Below are positions 24,134 to 33,417 of a stretch of DNA of 46,122 nucleotides, in pieces. The DNA lies in the NCBI GenBank assembly GCA_031292015.1, contig JARLHY010000070.1, positions 1 to 46,122 on the forward strand. The letters run 5' to 3'. The notes beneath the pieces were generated by a model, which had not been told where the DNA came from, searched no databases, and saw only the letters and a list, made by a program, of their open reading frames with translations. Numbering within the stretch: the stretch's first letter is position 1; each line of letters begins with the position of its first letter. The position numbers and the translations under genes were made by a program. This DNA is from Negativicutes bacterium (lineage in GTDB: Bacteria > Bacillota_C > Negativicutes > Sporomusales_B > JARLHX01).

Positions 24134-24187
24134 TCATCGCGCCTCCTCAGGGAAAACTCTCCGCCAAGCCACCGGCACAGTCGCCGG

Positions 24188-24745
24188 TCAATCCCCCATG
24201 CCGAATCTTTGATACCCGGCCGGTATTTCGAACAATCGGACATCCGGGTCACCGCTTTTAAGATTGCGATATTCCTGGATCCACCTGCCGTCCTCGGCCG
24301 CCATCCGTAGCGGCCACCCCGAATCCACCGCCAGCCACTCGAGATAGGACTGTTTCTGATGGTCCAGCCGAATCGCGATCCGGTATTTATTGGCCGGGTA
24401 GCCATTCACTGTTTCGCTGCCGATAAGCGTTCTTTCCAGTTCTCCCGGAAGCGGCTCGGAAGTCGGCACAAGGTTCTGCAGGCGGATAGCCTGCTCCATA
24501 TACATTTTCTCGCTGGGCATCAGCAGCCAGACCACCTGCTTGTCAAGCCGCGTGATCGAAATCGTCCCTGCCGACTCAAACCGCATCTTGTCTTTGGCAA
24601 CAAAAATCCTACCCTGCATCGTCTCCTTGCCGTAGTACGACACCACGTCGGCCGAAAATCCTTCAGCCGCCGCCACCGCGCCGAAAAACACCAGACAAAA
24701 CAGCAAAGCAGCTGTCGCCCCGGCCACTCTCACTCGCTTTAACAT
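24188..24745 (-). CDS. Exported LolA-like / DUF4412-type protein
   Basis: 185 residues from ATG 24745, with GGGGAGG 7-8 nt upstream. A signal peptide (1-27, ending AVAAAEG) is followed by a beta-rich domain starting FSADVVSYYGKETMQGRIFVAKDKMRFE. LLMPSEKMYMEQ and NGYPANKYRI are as in DUF4412 and LolA-fold proteins that handle lipids or lipoproteins. An envelope protein of this type fits a diderm Firmicute. Substrate unknown. First gene of a likely pair with rmuC. Confidence 0.75.
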   Translation of the reverse strand: MLKRVRVAGATAALLFCLVFFGAVAAAEGFSADVVSYYGKETMQGRIFVAKDKMRFESAGTISITRLDKQVVWLLMPSEKMYMEQAIRLQNLVPTSEPLPGELERTLIGSETVNGYPANKYRIAIRLDHQKQSYLEWLAVDSGWPLRMAAEDGRWIQEYRNLKSGDPDVRLFEIPAGYQRFGMGD

Positions 24746-24856
24746 ACCTGCTACCTCCCCGAATCATCAATAAGTACCTTGTTCAACTATTTCGCCGCCT
24801 GCAGGCTAAACCCTCCACCCGTGTCTGAGGCAATAAGGTTGTCACGCGGCCCGGGC

Positions 24857-24884
24857 AAAAAAAAAGCGTGAACCATAGTCACGC
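24857..24884 (-). terminator. Terminator of the HD-GYP gene
   Basis: GCGTGA/TCACGC stem overlapping the stop codon, followed by nine T residues on the minus strand. Confidence 0.85.
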
Positions 24885-25853
24885 CCTCTTGCCGTCTTCT
24901 TCGCCCTGCAGGGTTCCTGTCTCCACCATCTGGCAAAACAGCTCCGCCAGCTGCGGATCCCACTGGCTGCCGGAGTTGTCCCGCAGTATTGCCATTGCCT
25001 CGCTTGGGGAAAAGGCCCGGCGATAAGGCCGCTCGCTGGTCAGCGCGTCGTAGCCGTCCGCCACGGCGATGATCCTGGCCCCCAGCGGTATCTCGCTTCC
25101 CTTCAGCCTGTCGGGATAGCCGCTGCCGTCGAATCGCTCATGATGGTGACGGATAAAGGGAAGCACCGGTTTCAGCACCGAAAGGACCGCACACATTGTG
25201 ACCCCGGCGACCGGGTGGGTTTTGACCATTTCGAATTCTTCGGCGGTCAGTTTGCCCGGCTTCAGAAAAATACTCTCCCTGACGGCGATTTGGCCGATAT
25301 CGTGCAGCAGGGCCGCTGCTCTCACTTCCTCCATCCACAAAGGGTGCAGCAAATCCTTGCGGGCAAGCCGCGCGGCATAGACGGCCACACGCTGGGAATG
25401 ACCGGCATAGTACTCACTTTTATCCTCCATGATCTTGGCCATGGAAACGAACAGTTGACGGACCCTGGTCAACTCATCGTGCACGACTTTGAACCGCAGC
25501 AAGCTCTTGACCTTCTCCGCCAGTTCCGGCAGCTTGAGCGGCTTGACCAGAAAATCGTCGGCCCCCTTCTCCAGCGACCTGGTCCGGTCTTCCGCCCCGG
25601 CAATGGCGGTGGTGAGAATAATGGGGATAGTGTGCGTATCCGGCGAGTTTTTCACGATCGTCAACACCGAATAACCGTCAATCCCGGGGGTGGCTGTATT
25701 AAGAATAATCAGGTCCGGCTTGTTTTCCCGGAGCTGTTTGAGCGCCATCCGTCCGTTGTTCGCGTCATCGACATCATAGTCAGCAAACACGGCTCGCAGC
25801 TGATCAATCGTCGTCGGCTGGTCATCAACAAGTAGCAGCTTCGCCTTTTTCAT
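24879..25853 (-). CDS. Receiver-like/HD-GYP c-di-GMP phosphodiesterase, phospho-acceptor replaced
   Basis: 324 residues from ATG 25853, after GGGGGG. The receiver fold (1-120) keeps Asp10/Asp11, Thr81 and Lys104, but the phospho-acceptor is Asn52 (DLIILNTATPGIDG). The HD-GYP domain (about 135-310) has HDIGQ (His184, Asp185), HHHERFDGSGYP and ARIIAVADGYDALT. The HD pair and GYP are intact, so hydrolysis of c-di-GMP is expected, but classical phosphorylation control is not. Single gene with its own terminator. Confidence 0.92.
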   Translation of the reverse strand: MKKAKLLLVDDQPTTIDQLRAVFADYDVDDANNGRMALKQLRENKPDLIILNTATPGIDGYSVLTIVKNSPDTHTIPIILTTAIAGAEDRTRSLEKGADDFLVKPLKLPELAEKVKSLLRFKVVHDELTRVRQLFVSMAKIMEDKSEYYAGHSQRVAVYAARLARKDLLHPLWMEEVRAAALLHDIGQIAVRESIFLKPGKLTAEEFEMVKTHPVAGVTMCAVLSVLKPVLPFIRHHHERFDGSGYPDRLKGSEIPLGARIIAVADGYDALTSERPYRRAFSPSEAMAILRDNSGSQWDPQLAELFCQMVETGTLQGEEDGKRA

Positions 25854-26012
25854 CGCCTTTATCCCCCCAATGCGCCAACATCACAAAAATTATCCCTTCG
25901 TCTTGGACCGGGCCTTACCTGACCGGGCGGCAGGCAAGAACCGCGAAAGTTTTTGGATACGGCGGCAAACGCCGGTCCACACTAAGAAAGAAGACACCAA
26001 TAAACCGGGGGG

Positions 26013-26219
26013 GTGACGAAGATAATCAGACAAAGATTTGAACCCGGGGGCTACGGTCCGGATAATCCCGAACCCCAGGAATTCAAGGACTCGGCCCTGG
26101 TGAGGAACGAATCCCGCAACGCGCTGCACGCCGCCATTGAATACGTCAACGCCGGAGCATCTTCTGACGACGACGACGACGGCCTCAGCTTGTCCGACAA
26201 AGATTCTCCGCCGACCTAG
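26013..26219 (+). CDS. Small acidic hypothetical protein
   Basis: 68 residues if GTG 26013 is the start; the G-rich ribosome site is almost adjacent to it, so the start is uncertain. Notable are RFEPGGYGPDNPEPQEF, a helical SALVRNESRNALHAAIEYV and a DDDDD run near the C-terminus. No family recognised. A perfect AGGGACGG-TTCA-type hairpin follows the stop. Confidence 0.5.
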   Translation: MTKIIRQRFEPGGYGPDNPEPQEFKDSALVRNESRNALHAAIEYVNAGASSDDDDDGLSLSDKDSPPT

Positions 26220-26240
26220 GGACGGTTCATCCGTCCCTCA
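26218..26240 (+). terminator. Hairpin after the acidic protein gene
   Basis: AGGGACGG-TTCA-TCCGTCCCT stem immediately after the stop; the tail (CACCCTTTT) is weak. Confidence 0.45.
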
Positions 26241-26286
26241 CCCTTTTCCCTGATCGGATGCTCCCGCCCAAACCGCCGCCTGGCGG

Positions 26287-26523
26287 TTATTTTTCGTCCT
26301 CTTGGTTTTCCCGCAGTTCTGTCAGGATAGCGGTGATTTCCGGGCCGTTCCCGGCGGGAGCATACACCGCCCCCCAGCCTTTCTGACCCTGAAACAATCC
26401 GTCATAGGCCGAATCATAGTACGATTTAAGCAAAAAAGGAATGCCCCGGTCGGTCAGCACCGCCTCCAGGATCTGGGCCTCAAACTGATTGTCCACCGCC
26501 GCTATCTTTGTGTATTCGTTCAT
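26287..26523 (-). CDS. DUF2007-like small protein
   Basis: 78 residues from ATG 26523; GGAGG lies 4 nt upstream. The fold outline matches DUF2007 (putative signal-transducing) proteins: TKIAAVDNQFEAQILEAVLTDRGIPFLL, then a GAVYAP strand and a closing helix. These are often PII-like in shape; role unknown. Single gene between the acidic protein and the NlpC gene. Confidence 0.65.
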   Translation of the reverse strand: MNEYTKIAAVDNQFEAQILEAVLTDRGIPFLLKSYYDSAYDGLFQGQKGWGAVYAPAGNGPEITAILTELRENQEDEK

Positions 26524-26653
26524 ACGGCCTCCTGGGCTAGCAATCATTCTACCACTATTATACTCTGGACCACCCGACAAATATAGCTGAAAACTCGTAA
26601 AAATCGACATTTCCCAAATTCTGGGCAGCCACTTCTTTAAGAATAATACAAAA

Positions 26654-26677
26654 AGAGCCTGTATTGCTACAGGCTCT
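26654..26677 (-). terminator. Terminator of the NlpC/P60 gene
   Basis: Perfect 10-bp stem AGAGCCTGTA/TACAGGCTCT, then TTTTTGTATT on the minus strand. Confidence 0.85.
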
Positions 26678-26682
26678 CCCCT

Positions 26683-27336
26683 TTACCGGCTATACCGGCG
26701 GGCTCCGATATAGTGGGCCACATAATAAGCCCCATCCAGCGGTGAAATCGTGACTTCTTTGGCCACCGAACTGGCGTGGATGAACTTGCCGTTCCCCATG
26801 TAAAAACCGACATGGGAAGCGCCCGGCTTGTAGGTGGTAAAGAACACCAGGTCACCCGTCTGGAGCTTGTCTTTATCCACCGGCGTCCCGACAGCGAACT
26901 GCTCCGCCGCGGTGCGCGGCAGGGTAATGCCGACTTCCTTCATCACATACTGGGTAAAGCCTGAGCAGTCCCAGCCGTCGGGAGTCACTCCGCCCCATAC
27001 GTACGGTACACCCATATACTTCTGGGCATCAGCCACGATCGCCTCGCCGGAGGCAGTGCTGGCACCGAGAGTCGCCGGCGCCGACGGGGCTGCGGTTTTG
27101 GCCCCCGGAGCCTTGGCTATGTCCAGCAGGCCGCTGGCCGCCGGATTGCCGAGCAGCTTGCCCAGCACCAGTCCCAGCAGAATATTGAGCAGCCCGTTGC
27201 CGGAACCGATTTCGCTGGTGGTCTGGGACAACAGATCACTTAGCGGCGACGCTGCCACAGGCACCGCCGGCGTGATCATCATCACACTCAGACACAGAAT
27301 CAGCGTCACAATAATCGACTTTTTGCGGTTATACAT
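26683..27336 (-). CDS. Secreted NlpC/P60 cell-wall endopeptidase
   Basis: 217 residues from ATG 27336, with GAGGAGG upstream. Signal peptide (1-29), a small low-complexity linker (30-95) and an NlpC/P60 domain. Catalytic Cys124 lies in GWDCSGF, His175 in SHVGFYMG and His187 in FIHASS. It should cleave the gamma-D-glutamyl to diamino-acid bond of peptidoglycan stem peptides. No SH3 or LysM binding module is present, so this is a minimal form. Single gene. Confidence 0.93.
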   Translation of the reverse strand: MYNRKKSIIVTLILCLSVMMITPAVPVAASPLSDLLSQTTSEIGSGNGLLNILLGLVLGKLLGNPAASGLLDIAKAPGAKTAAPSAPATLGASTASGEAIVADAQKYMGVPYVWGGVTPDGWDCSGFTQYVMKEVGITLPRTAAEQFAVGTPVDKDKLQTGDLVFFTTYKPGASHVGFYMGNGKFIHASSVAKEVTISPLDGAYYVAHYIGARRYSR

Positions 27337-27465
27337 TCCTATATCAACCTCCTCGCAATGACTGACGAAAATAAAGCGCCCCCGTCAGGAGACACCCCTT
27401 CATTCTATCATAGTAAATTTATTATGTAAACTAAAATGACCTTGCACTTCCTTCCATCCCGGACA

Positions 27466-27498
27466 CCAAAAAGACCCGGAAGTCTCCCTCCGGGTCTT
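27466..27498 (-). terminator. Terminator of the glycogen operon
   Basis: 10-bp perfect stem AAGACCCGGA/TCCGGGTCTT (27471-27480, 27489-27498) and TTTTTGG on the minus strand, 12 nt after the last stop. Confidence 0.85.
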
Positions 27499-27509
27499 GC
27501 CCCTACTCC

Positions 27510-30500
27510 CTATACCCCCCGGCGGTGTTTCACCGCCAGCGCCGCCAGCTTCTCGGCCAGTTCCGGGGTCAGCAGGCCGGCGCCGCAGCGCCACAGCCAG
27601 TTGTCGCCCACCGTCCCAGGCGTGTTCATCCTGGCCTCACTGCCCAGTCCCAGCAGATCCTGCAGCGGGATCACCGCCGCTTGGGCCCTGCACTGATAGG
27701 CCAGTTCGACCAGGCGCCAGGCGGCCTCTCCGGCATCCTGCGGGGCGGTAATGGCCAGGTATTGATCCACGCAGGCCGTGTCGGAGGCCAGAGCCCGTTC
27801 GGCATACCAGCCGGCGCTGGTGTCATTGTCGTGGGTGCCGGTATACACCACCGCGTCTGCTCCGCATTCCAGCGGCTCGCACCGACCCCCGTCGCCCTGC
27901 CGGAAAGAAAACTGCAGCACCTTCATGCCTGGGTAGCCGAACTTCTGCCGCAGGGCCGTCACCGCCGGGGTGATCACCCCCAGGTCCTCGGCAATGAGCG
28001 GCAGTTGCCCGAGGTTACGCTCCAGCGCGGCGAAGAACCGCCGGCCCGGTCCCTTGACCCACCGTCCGTTTTCTGCCGTGGCTTCACCGGCAGGCACTTC
28101 CCAGTAGCCTTCAAACCCCCGGAAATGATCGATCCGGATGATGTCTGCGAACCGAAGCAGCGCGGTAATCCGTTCCCGCCACCAGCGGTAGTCGTCCTTG
28201 GCCATCTCCCGCCAGCGATACAGCGGGTTGCCCCACAACTGTCCGGTGGCGCTGAAATAATCCGGCGGCACTCCGGCCACCGCCGTCGGGTCGCCTGCCG
28301 CGTCCAGTTTAAACAGCTCGCGGTGGGCCCAGACGTCGGCGCTGTGATGGGCCACGAAAATCGGCAGGTCGCCGATGATTCGGACTCCTTTATCTGCCGC
28401 GTGACGGCGGAGGGTCTGCCACTGCCGGTGGCAAACGTACTGCAAAAAGCAGTGATAGCCGATTTCATCGGCCAGCAGCTGCCGATGCTCCTCCAGCGCC
28501 GTTTCCTCCCTGGCCGCCACCGTTTCCGGCCAGCAGTTCCAGGCGTCAGTGCCGAAGTAGCCGGTCAGGGCCATGTACAGCGCGTAATCGCCCAGCCAGA
28601 ACCGGCTGGCCTCAACGAACGCCGCGTAGTCGCCGCCCGGCTTTTCCAGCGCGAACCGGTGGGCGGCTTGCCGGAACAGTTCCTCCTTATACGGCCGGAC
28701 AACAGCGAAATCCACTCTTGTCTCCGTCAGCGCCACGATGCCGTGGCGACGCCGGGCAGCCTCCACCTCGAGACTGGACAATAGACCGTCGGCCACCAGG
28801 GTGTTGATATCGATCAGCAGCGGTTCGCAGGCGAACGCCGACACGCTCTGGTACGGGGAATAGCCAAATCCCACCGGATTCAGCGGCAGAATCTGCCAGT
28901 AATTCTGCCCGGCCGCCGCCAGAAAGTCGATAAAATCGTGCGCTTCCTGCCCCAGCCCGCCGCAGCCGTCAGGTGCGGCCAAAGAGGTGGGGTGGGCCAA
29001 GACGCCGCAGGTTCGCTGCCCGTCGGTCAGCCTGGCCAACAGAAGTTTTCCTGACAAGGGGGGCAGCGTCAGCCGGAAACGTCCGTCGGCTACCGCCACC
29101 TCCCGCTCCTCTTCCGTCATGTCGAACATCAGGCCTTGGCACCAGCGGCTGATATCCAGTTCCACCGAAACCTCCTGTCGGCTGCGGTTCAGCAGTATCA
29201 CCGCTGTGTTATCCTCGGCCGCCTCGCCGAAAACGTCCCGGCCGCCGTGGATCCAGCGGACATAGCCGAGAACGTCGCTATGACTCTCCAGCGCCTGCCA
29301 CCGGCCGGTTCTGAGCACCGCGTGGCGGTTGCGCAGGCCAATCATTTTCCTGTACCAGGACTGCAGTGCCGTCTCTTCCCGGCCCCAGGGAAAGGTGCGC
29401 CGGTTGAGCGGGTCGGTGTACCCTTCCAGGCCGGCCTCGTCACCGTAATACACATGCGGCACCCCCGGGAAGGTCATCTGCCACAGCACCAGGACCTTCA
29501 GCCTGGCCAGGGCCAGCTCCCGTTCCTCCGGGGTGAGCCGCCGTTTGAGCTGCTGGCTGTATGGCAGGTCGGGCTGGGCCTCGTGGCCGCCAAGCAACGT
29601 GAGAATCCTCGGCACATCGTGGCTGCCGATCATGTTGAGAGCGGCGTAAAAATGCTGCGACGGATAGTTCTCGGCCAAGCTCTCCAGCTGCTGCGCCGTG
29701 GCGCCGGCGTCCTGCCGCTCCAAGAGGAAATCCAGCGCCGTCAGGCGGAAAGGATAGTTGGTCGGCGAATCCAGCTCGTCGCCATGAAGATAGCCTCTCA
29801 GCTGACTATAGCTTTCCTTGCGGGAGGCGTCTTCCCAGACCTCGCCGATCAGGACGCTGTCACCGTCCACTTCTTTCATCGCCCGGCGGATCCCGCGGAT
29901 AAACTCATCCGGCAGTTCATCAGCCACATCCAGACGCCAGCCCTTGGCCCCCAGCCTGAGCCAGTGCTTGATGACACTGTCCTCGCCGCTGATGATAAAC
30001 TCCCGGTAGGAATCTTCCATCTCCTCCACATTAGGCAGAGCGTCCACTCCCCACCAGGACTCATATTCGTCGGGATACTTGCTGAAACGGTACCAGGGAA
30101 AATAAGGGGACTCTTTGGACTGGTAGGCCCCCGGTCCCGGATAGTGGCCTTCCTTGTTGAAATAGATGCTGTCGCTGCCGGTATGGCTGAAAACCCCGTC
30201 CAGAATAATTCCCATCCCCTGCTTGGCGGCCTGTCCGCACAGCTCGGCAAAACCGGCGTTGGTGCCGAACATCGGGTCGATGGTTTTATAGTCTGCGGTA
30301 TCATATTTGTGGTTGCTGGGCGATTCGAAAATCGGATTGAAATAGATGGCGCTGACGCCAAGCTGCTTTAAGTACGGCAGCTTGTCCCTCACTCCCGCGA
30401 GATCACCGCCGAAAAAATCATAAGCCAGAATCCGGCCGGTTTCCCGCTCCCGCACGTACACCGGGTCATCATCCCAATATGGGTGGATCAGGCTGCCTTT

Positions 30501-30977
30501 TTTGGCGTTCTTGATCCCGCCGGCCCCACGGTAGAACCGGTCGACAAAAATCTGGTACACCACCGCGTGCTTGAACCAGTCTGGCGTTTGCGCGTCAGGC
30601 CGGTAGACCGTCAGCTGAAACGACGGGGGTGGTGTCTCGTAAATCGCCCCCAGACCGCCCATTCCGGCGGCGTTGTTGCCATAGTAGTAAACTTCCCCGC
30701 CACTGTAAACAACGAAATAGTACCAAAGGAGGCCCGGCGTGTCCGGAACGGTCAGTTCCGCCCGGTAGATCACCCTGCCGCTCTCCCGGGCCACCGGCGC
30801 CAGCGGCAATAGCTCCTCGCCATGGCCCTCGCGCCATGTCCGCAAAATTACCCTGTCCGGGACCCGGTCCTCAGCCACCGCCAACGATAAGCCCACCCCG
30901 GTGGTACAAGAAACAGCCCCAGAGGGGCTGCGATAAAGTTGCTGCCTGGAATGATGGACCAGCCACTGCTTATTCAA
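27510..30977 (-). CDS. Fused GH13 alpha-glucan hydrolase and GH77 4-alpha-glucanotransferase
   Basis: 1155 residues from TTG 30977 after AAGGCGGTGG. Residues 1-125 are a beta-sandwich starch-binding-like domain. The GH13 barrel (about 130-650) has nucleophile Asp350 (GWRLDVADE), acid Glu379 (IGEVWED) and Asp454 (GSHDVPR), resembling neopullulanase/maltogenic amylases. Amylomaltase GH77 follows (about 655-1155), with Asp949 (IRIDHFRGF), Glu996 (IAEDLG) and Asp1049 (THDND). Both active sites are complete. It would trim and disproportionate short malto-oligosaccharides left by GlgP. Last gene of the operon, 39 nt after glgP. Confidence 0.93.
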   Translation of the reverse strand: MNKQWLVHHSRQQLYRSPSGAVSCTTGVGLSLAVAEDRVPDRVILRTWREGHGEELLPLAPVARESGRVIYRAELTVPDTPGLLWYYFVVYSGGEVYYYGNNAAGMGGLGAIYETPPPSFQLTVYRPDAQTPDWFKHAVVYQIFVDRFYRGAGGIKNAKKGSLIHPYWDDDPVYVRERETGRILAYDFFGGDLAGVRDKLPYLKQLGVSAIYFNPIFESPSNHKYDTADYKTIDPMFGTNAGFAELCGQAAKQGMGIILDGVFSHTGSDSIYFNKEGHYPGPGAYQSKESPYFPWYRFSKYPDEYESWWGVDALPNVEEMEDSYREFIISGEDSVIKHWLRLGAKGWRLDVADELPDEFIRGIRRAMKEVDGDSVLIGEVWEDASRKESYSQLRGYLHGDELDSPTNYPFRLTALDFLLERQDAGATAQQLESLAENYPSQHFYAALNMIGSHDVPRILTLLGGHEAQPDLPYSQQLKRRLTPEERELALARLKVLVLWQMTFPGVPHVYYGDEAGLEGYTDPLNRRTFPWGREETALQSWYRKMIGLRNRHAVLRTGRWQALESHSDVLGYVRWIHGGRDVFGEAAEDNTAVILLNRSRQEVSVELDISRWCQGLMFDMTEEEREVAVADGRFRLTLPPLSGKLLLARLTDGQRTCGVLAHPTSLAAPDGCGGLGQEAHDFIDFLAAAGQNYWQILPLNPVGFGYSPYQSVSAFACEPLLIDINTLVADGLLSSLEVEAARRRHGIVALTETRVDFAVVRPYKEELFRQAAHRFALEKPGGDYAAFVEASRFWLGDYALYMALTGYFGTDAWNCWPETVAAREETALEEHRQLLADEIGYHCFLQYVCHRQWQTLRRHAADKGVRIIGDLPIFVAHHSADVWAHRELFKLDAAGDPTAVAGVPPDYFSATGQLWGNPLYRWREMAKDDYRWWRERITALLRFADIIRIDHFRGFEGYWEVPAGEATAENGRWVKGPGRRFFAALERNLGQLPLIAEDLGVITPAVTALRQKFGYPGMKVLQFSFRQGDGGRCEPLECGADAVVYTGTHDNDTSAGWYAERALASDTACVDQYLAITAPQDAGEAAWRLVELAYQCRAQAAVIPLQDLLGLGSEARMNTPGTVGDNWLWRCGAGLLTPELAEKLAALAVKHRRGV

Positions 30978-31016
30978 CAGTTGCCACCGCCTTTCGGAAA
31001 GAATCTTCAGCCCCGG

Positions 31017-33401
31017 TTATTCGTCGATCGTGACCGGCCGGATGTGCCAGATATCGATAGCATACTCGGTCACGGTATGATCGCTGGAAAACACGCCGGA
31101 ACTGGCGATATTGTTGCCCACCATCCGCCACCAGGTCGGCTTGTCGCGGAAAAGAGCATCTATTTTTTCCTGGGCCTGGACATAGGCATCGAAATCCTCC
31201 AGTTCGAAGAAATCGCCCTGACCGTGGACCAGGTAATCGTACACCGGCCGGAATTCGTCGCGGCTCACCGGCAGCGACCCGTCAATGAGCTGATCGACGA
31301 TCTTTCGCACCCGCCCGTCGCCATGGTAAACCGCCCGGGGATCACACTGATTGCTGGCGCAAATATCGATGACTTGCTCGGCTCTCAGCCCGAAAATCAC
31401 GATATTGTCCTCGCCCACAACCTCCCTGATCTCGACATTGGCGCCATCCAGCGTTCCCACGGTTACCGCTCCGTTCATCATGAACTTCATGTTGCCGGTG
31501 CCTGACGCCTCTTTGCTGGCGGTGGAAATCTGCTCGCTGACATCGGCGGCCGGGAAGATCATCTCCGCCAGCGAAACGCCGTAATCCTCGATGAATACCA
31601 CCTTGATCTTATTTTTGATAACCGGATCGCTATTGATCACCCCAGCCAGCGTGTTGATCAGCTTGATCACCTTTTTCGCCAGCAGGTAGCCGGGCGCCGC
31701 CTTCCCGGCGAAAACGAAGGTGCGGGGCATCACGTCAAGGTCCGGATTTTCCTTGAGACGGTTATACATCTCCATGATTCTGAGGACATTCAGCAGCTGG
31801 CGTTTATAAACATGAATCCGTTTGACATGAATATCGAAGATCGAATCCACATCAAGCTGGATACCGTATTTGGCCAGAACAAAGTCAGCCAGTGCCTGCT
31901 TTTTGGCCCTTTTGACCGCCGCCAGTTTTTCCTGGAACTCCGTTTCCTTGACATAAAACCGCAGCCGGTTGAGGTCGGTGGGGTGATAAATCCAGCTTGT
32001 ACCTATGGTCTCGCTGATCAGGTCCGCCAGCTCGGGGTTGGCTTTCATCAGCCAGCGCCGGTGGGTGATGCCGTTGGTCTTGTTGTTGAATTTATACGGG
32101 GTGAACTGATAAAGCAGATTCATAACATCTTTTTTCAGAATTTCGGTGTGGATTTTGGCCACGCCGTTAACGCTGTGACTTCCCACCACCGCAAGGTGGG
32201 CCATCTTCACGAAGCCGTCGGCGACAATCGCCATCGCCGCGATCCGGCCCCAATCGCCGGGATAGTAGTGCCACAGGTCGCGGGTAAAGCGTTCGTTGAT
32301 CTCATGGACAATCTCGAAGATCCGCGGCAGCAGTCCCTGGAAAATATCGATAGGCCATTTCTCCATAGCCTCCGGCATGATGGTATGGTTGGTGTAGGAA
32401 ATCGTGTTGACGGTGATCTGCCAGGCTTCATCCCAGGAAAGACCTTCTTCGTCCATCAGCAGGCGCATCAGTTCCGGCACCGCCAGCGCCGGGTGGGTGT
32501 CGTTGATGTGAATGGCGATTTTCTCGGCCAGCTGCTTGACGCTGCCATGTTTGCGCTTGAAAAAGCGCAAAATGCTCTGCAGGCCGGCGGACACCAGAAA
32601 ATACTGCTGCTTGAGCCGGAGCAGACGGCCTTCATAGTGGGAATCGTCCGGGTAAAGGATTTCCGAAATCGCTTCCACCGAGTATTTATACTCCACAGCC
32701 TTCATATAGTTGCCCTGGTTGAAGGACCCGAAGTCGAAGTCGGTCTCGATGGCCTCCGCGCTCCACAGCCGCAGCGTATTGACCGTCGAGTTGGCATAGC
32801 CGACCACCGGGATGTCGTAGGGAACCGCCAGCACCGTGCCCATCGGCTCGCCGAAGGTCACCTTCACAGCCTTGTCGATCTTGCGGTATTCCCAGATGTT
32901 CCCGTCTTTCAGCCAGTTGTCCGGCTGCTCGACCTGGTCGCCGCCGACAATCCGCTGGGAAAACAACCCGTACTTGTAACGGATGCCGCAGCCATGGCCG
33001 GGCAGCTCCAGCGCCGCCAGCGAATCGAGAAAACAGGCCGCAAGACGTCCCAGGCCGCCGTTACCCAACCCGGCGTCATGTTCCTGGTTCTCCACTTCGC
33101 GGAAGTCAACCCCCAGCTCGCTCAAAGCTTCCACCCAGACGTCCCTCACGCCGAGACCGCGCATATAGGTGTCCAGCAGGCGCCCGAGGAGAAATTCAAT
33201 GGAAAAATAGTAAACCTGCTTTTCCTGTTTTTCAAGATACTGATGGTTGGTTTCCACCCACCGCCGGCCCACCTCGTCTCTGACCAGGCTTCCCAGAGCG
33301 CTGTATTTATCTTGGGCGGACGCTTCCTCCAGGCCTTTGCCGAGCAGTGACTGAAGCTTAGCAATAAATGCTGCTTTAAATTTTTCCTTGTCTGTCAACA
33401 T
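31017..33401 (-). CDS. glgP: Glycogen/alpha-glucan phosphorylase (GT35)
   Basis: 794 residues. ATG 33401 is chosen for GGAGG 5 nt upstream, although the frame is open further back through glgA. Visible motifs are EDQ-like NQEHDAGLGNGGLGRLAACF, INDTHPALAVPELMR, TNGITHRRW and the pyridoxal-phosphate region EASGTGNMKFMMNGAVTVG with its catalytic lysine. It releases glucose-1-phosphate from glycogen ends. Length is normal. It lies 16 nt after glgA, so synthesis and breakdown enzymes share one transcript. Confidence 0.97.
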   Translation of the reverse strand: MLTDKEKFKAAFIAKLQSLLGKGLEEASAQDKYSALGSLVRDEVGRRWVETNHQYLEKQEKQVYYFSIEFLLGRLLDTYMRGLGVRDVWVEALSELGVDFREVENQEHDAGLGNGGLGRLAACFLDSLAALELPGHGCGIRYKYGLFSQRIVGGDQVEQPDNWLKDGNIWEYRKIDKAVKVTFGEPMGTVLAVPYDIPVVGYANSTVNTLRLWSAEAIETDFDFGSFNQGNYMKAVEYKYSVEAISEILYPDDSHYEGRLLRLKQQYFLVSAGLQSILRFFKRKHGSVKQLAEKIAIHINDTHPALAVPELMRLLMDEEGLSWDEAWQITVNTISYTNHTIMPEAMEKWPIDIFQGLLPRIFEIVHEINERFTRDLWHYYPGDWGRIAAMAIVADGFVKMAHLAVVGSHSVNGVAKIHTEILKKDVMNLLYQFTPYKFNNKTNGITHRRWLMKANPELADLISETIGTSWIYHPTDLNRLRFYVKETEFQEKLAAVKRAKKQALADFVLAKYGIQLDVDSIFDIHVKRIHVYKRQLLNVLRIMEMYNRLKENPDLDVMPRTFVFAGKAAPGYLLAKKVIKLINTLAGVINSDPVIKNKIKVVFIEDYGVSLAEMIFPAADVSEQISTASKEASGTGNMKFMMNGAVTVGTLDGANVEIREVVGEDNIVIFGLRAEQVIDICASNQCDPRAVYHGDGRVRKIVDQLIDGSLPVSRDEFRPVYDYLVHGQGDFFELEDFDAYVQAQEKIDALFRDKPTWWRMVGNNIASSGVFSSDHTVTEYAIDIWHIRPVTIDE

Positions 33402-33417
33402 AGTTACCTCCGATTCA

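Noticed and set aside
29136..30371. Long plus-strand frame of 411 codons in the glycogen region
   Set aside because: Antisense frame created by GC-rich codon use of the GH13-GH77 gene; similar frames opposite glgP, glgA and the EAL-HDOD gene were rejected for the same reason.
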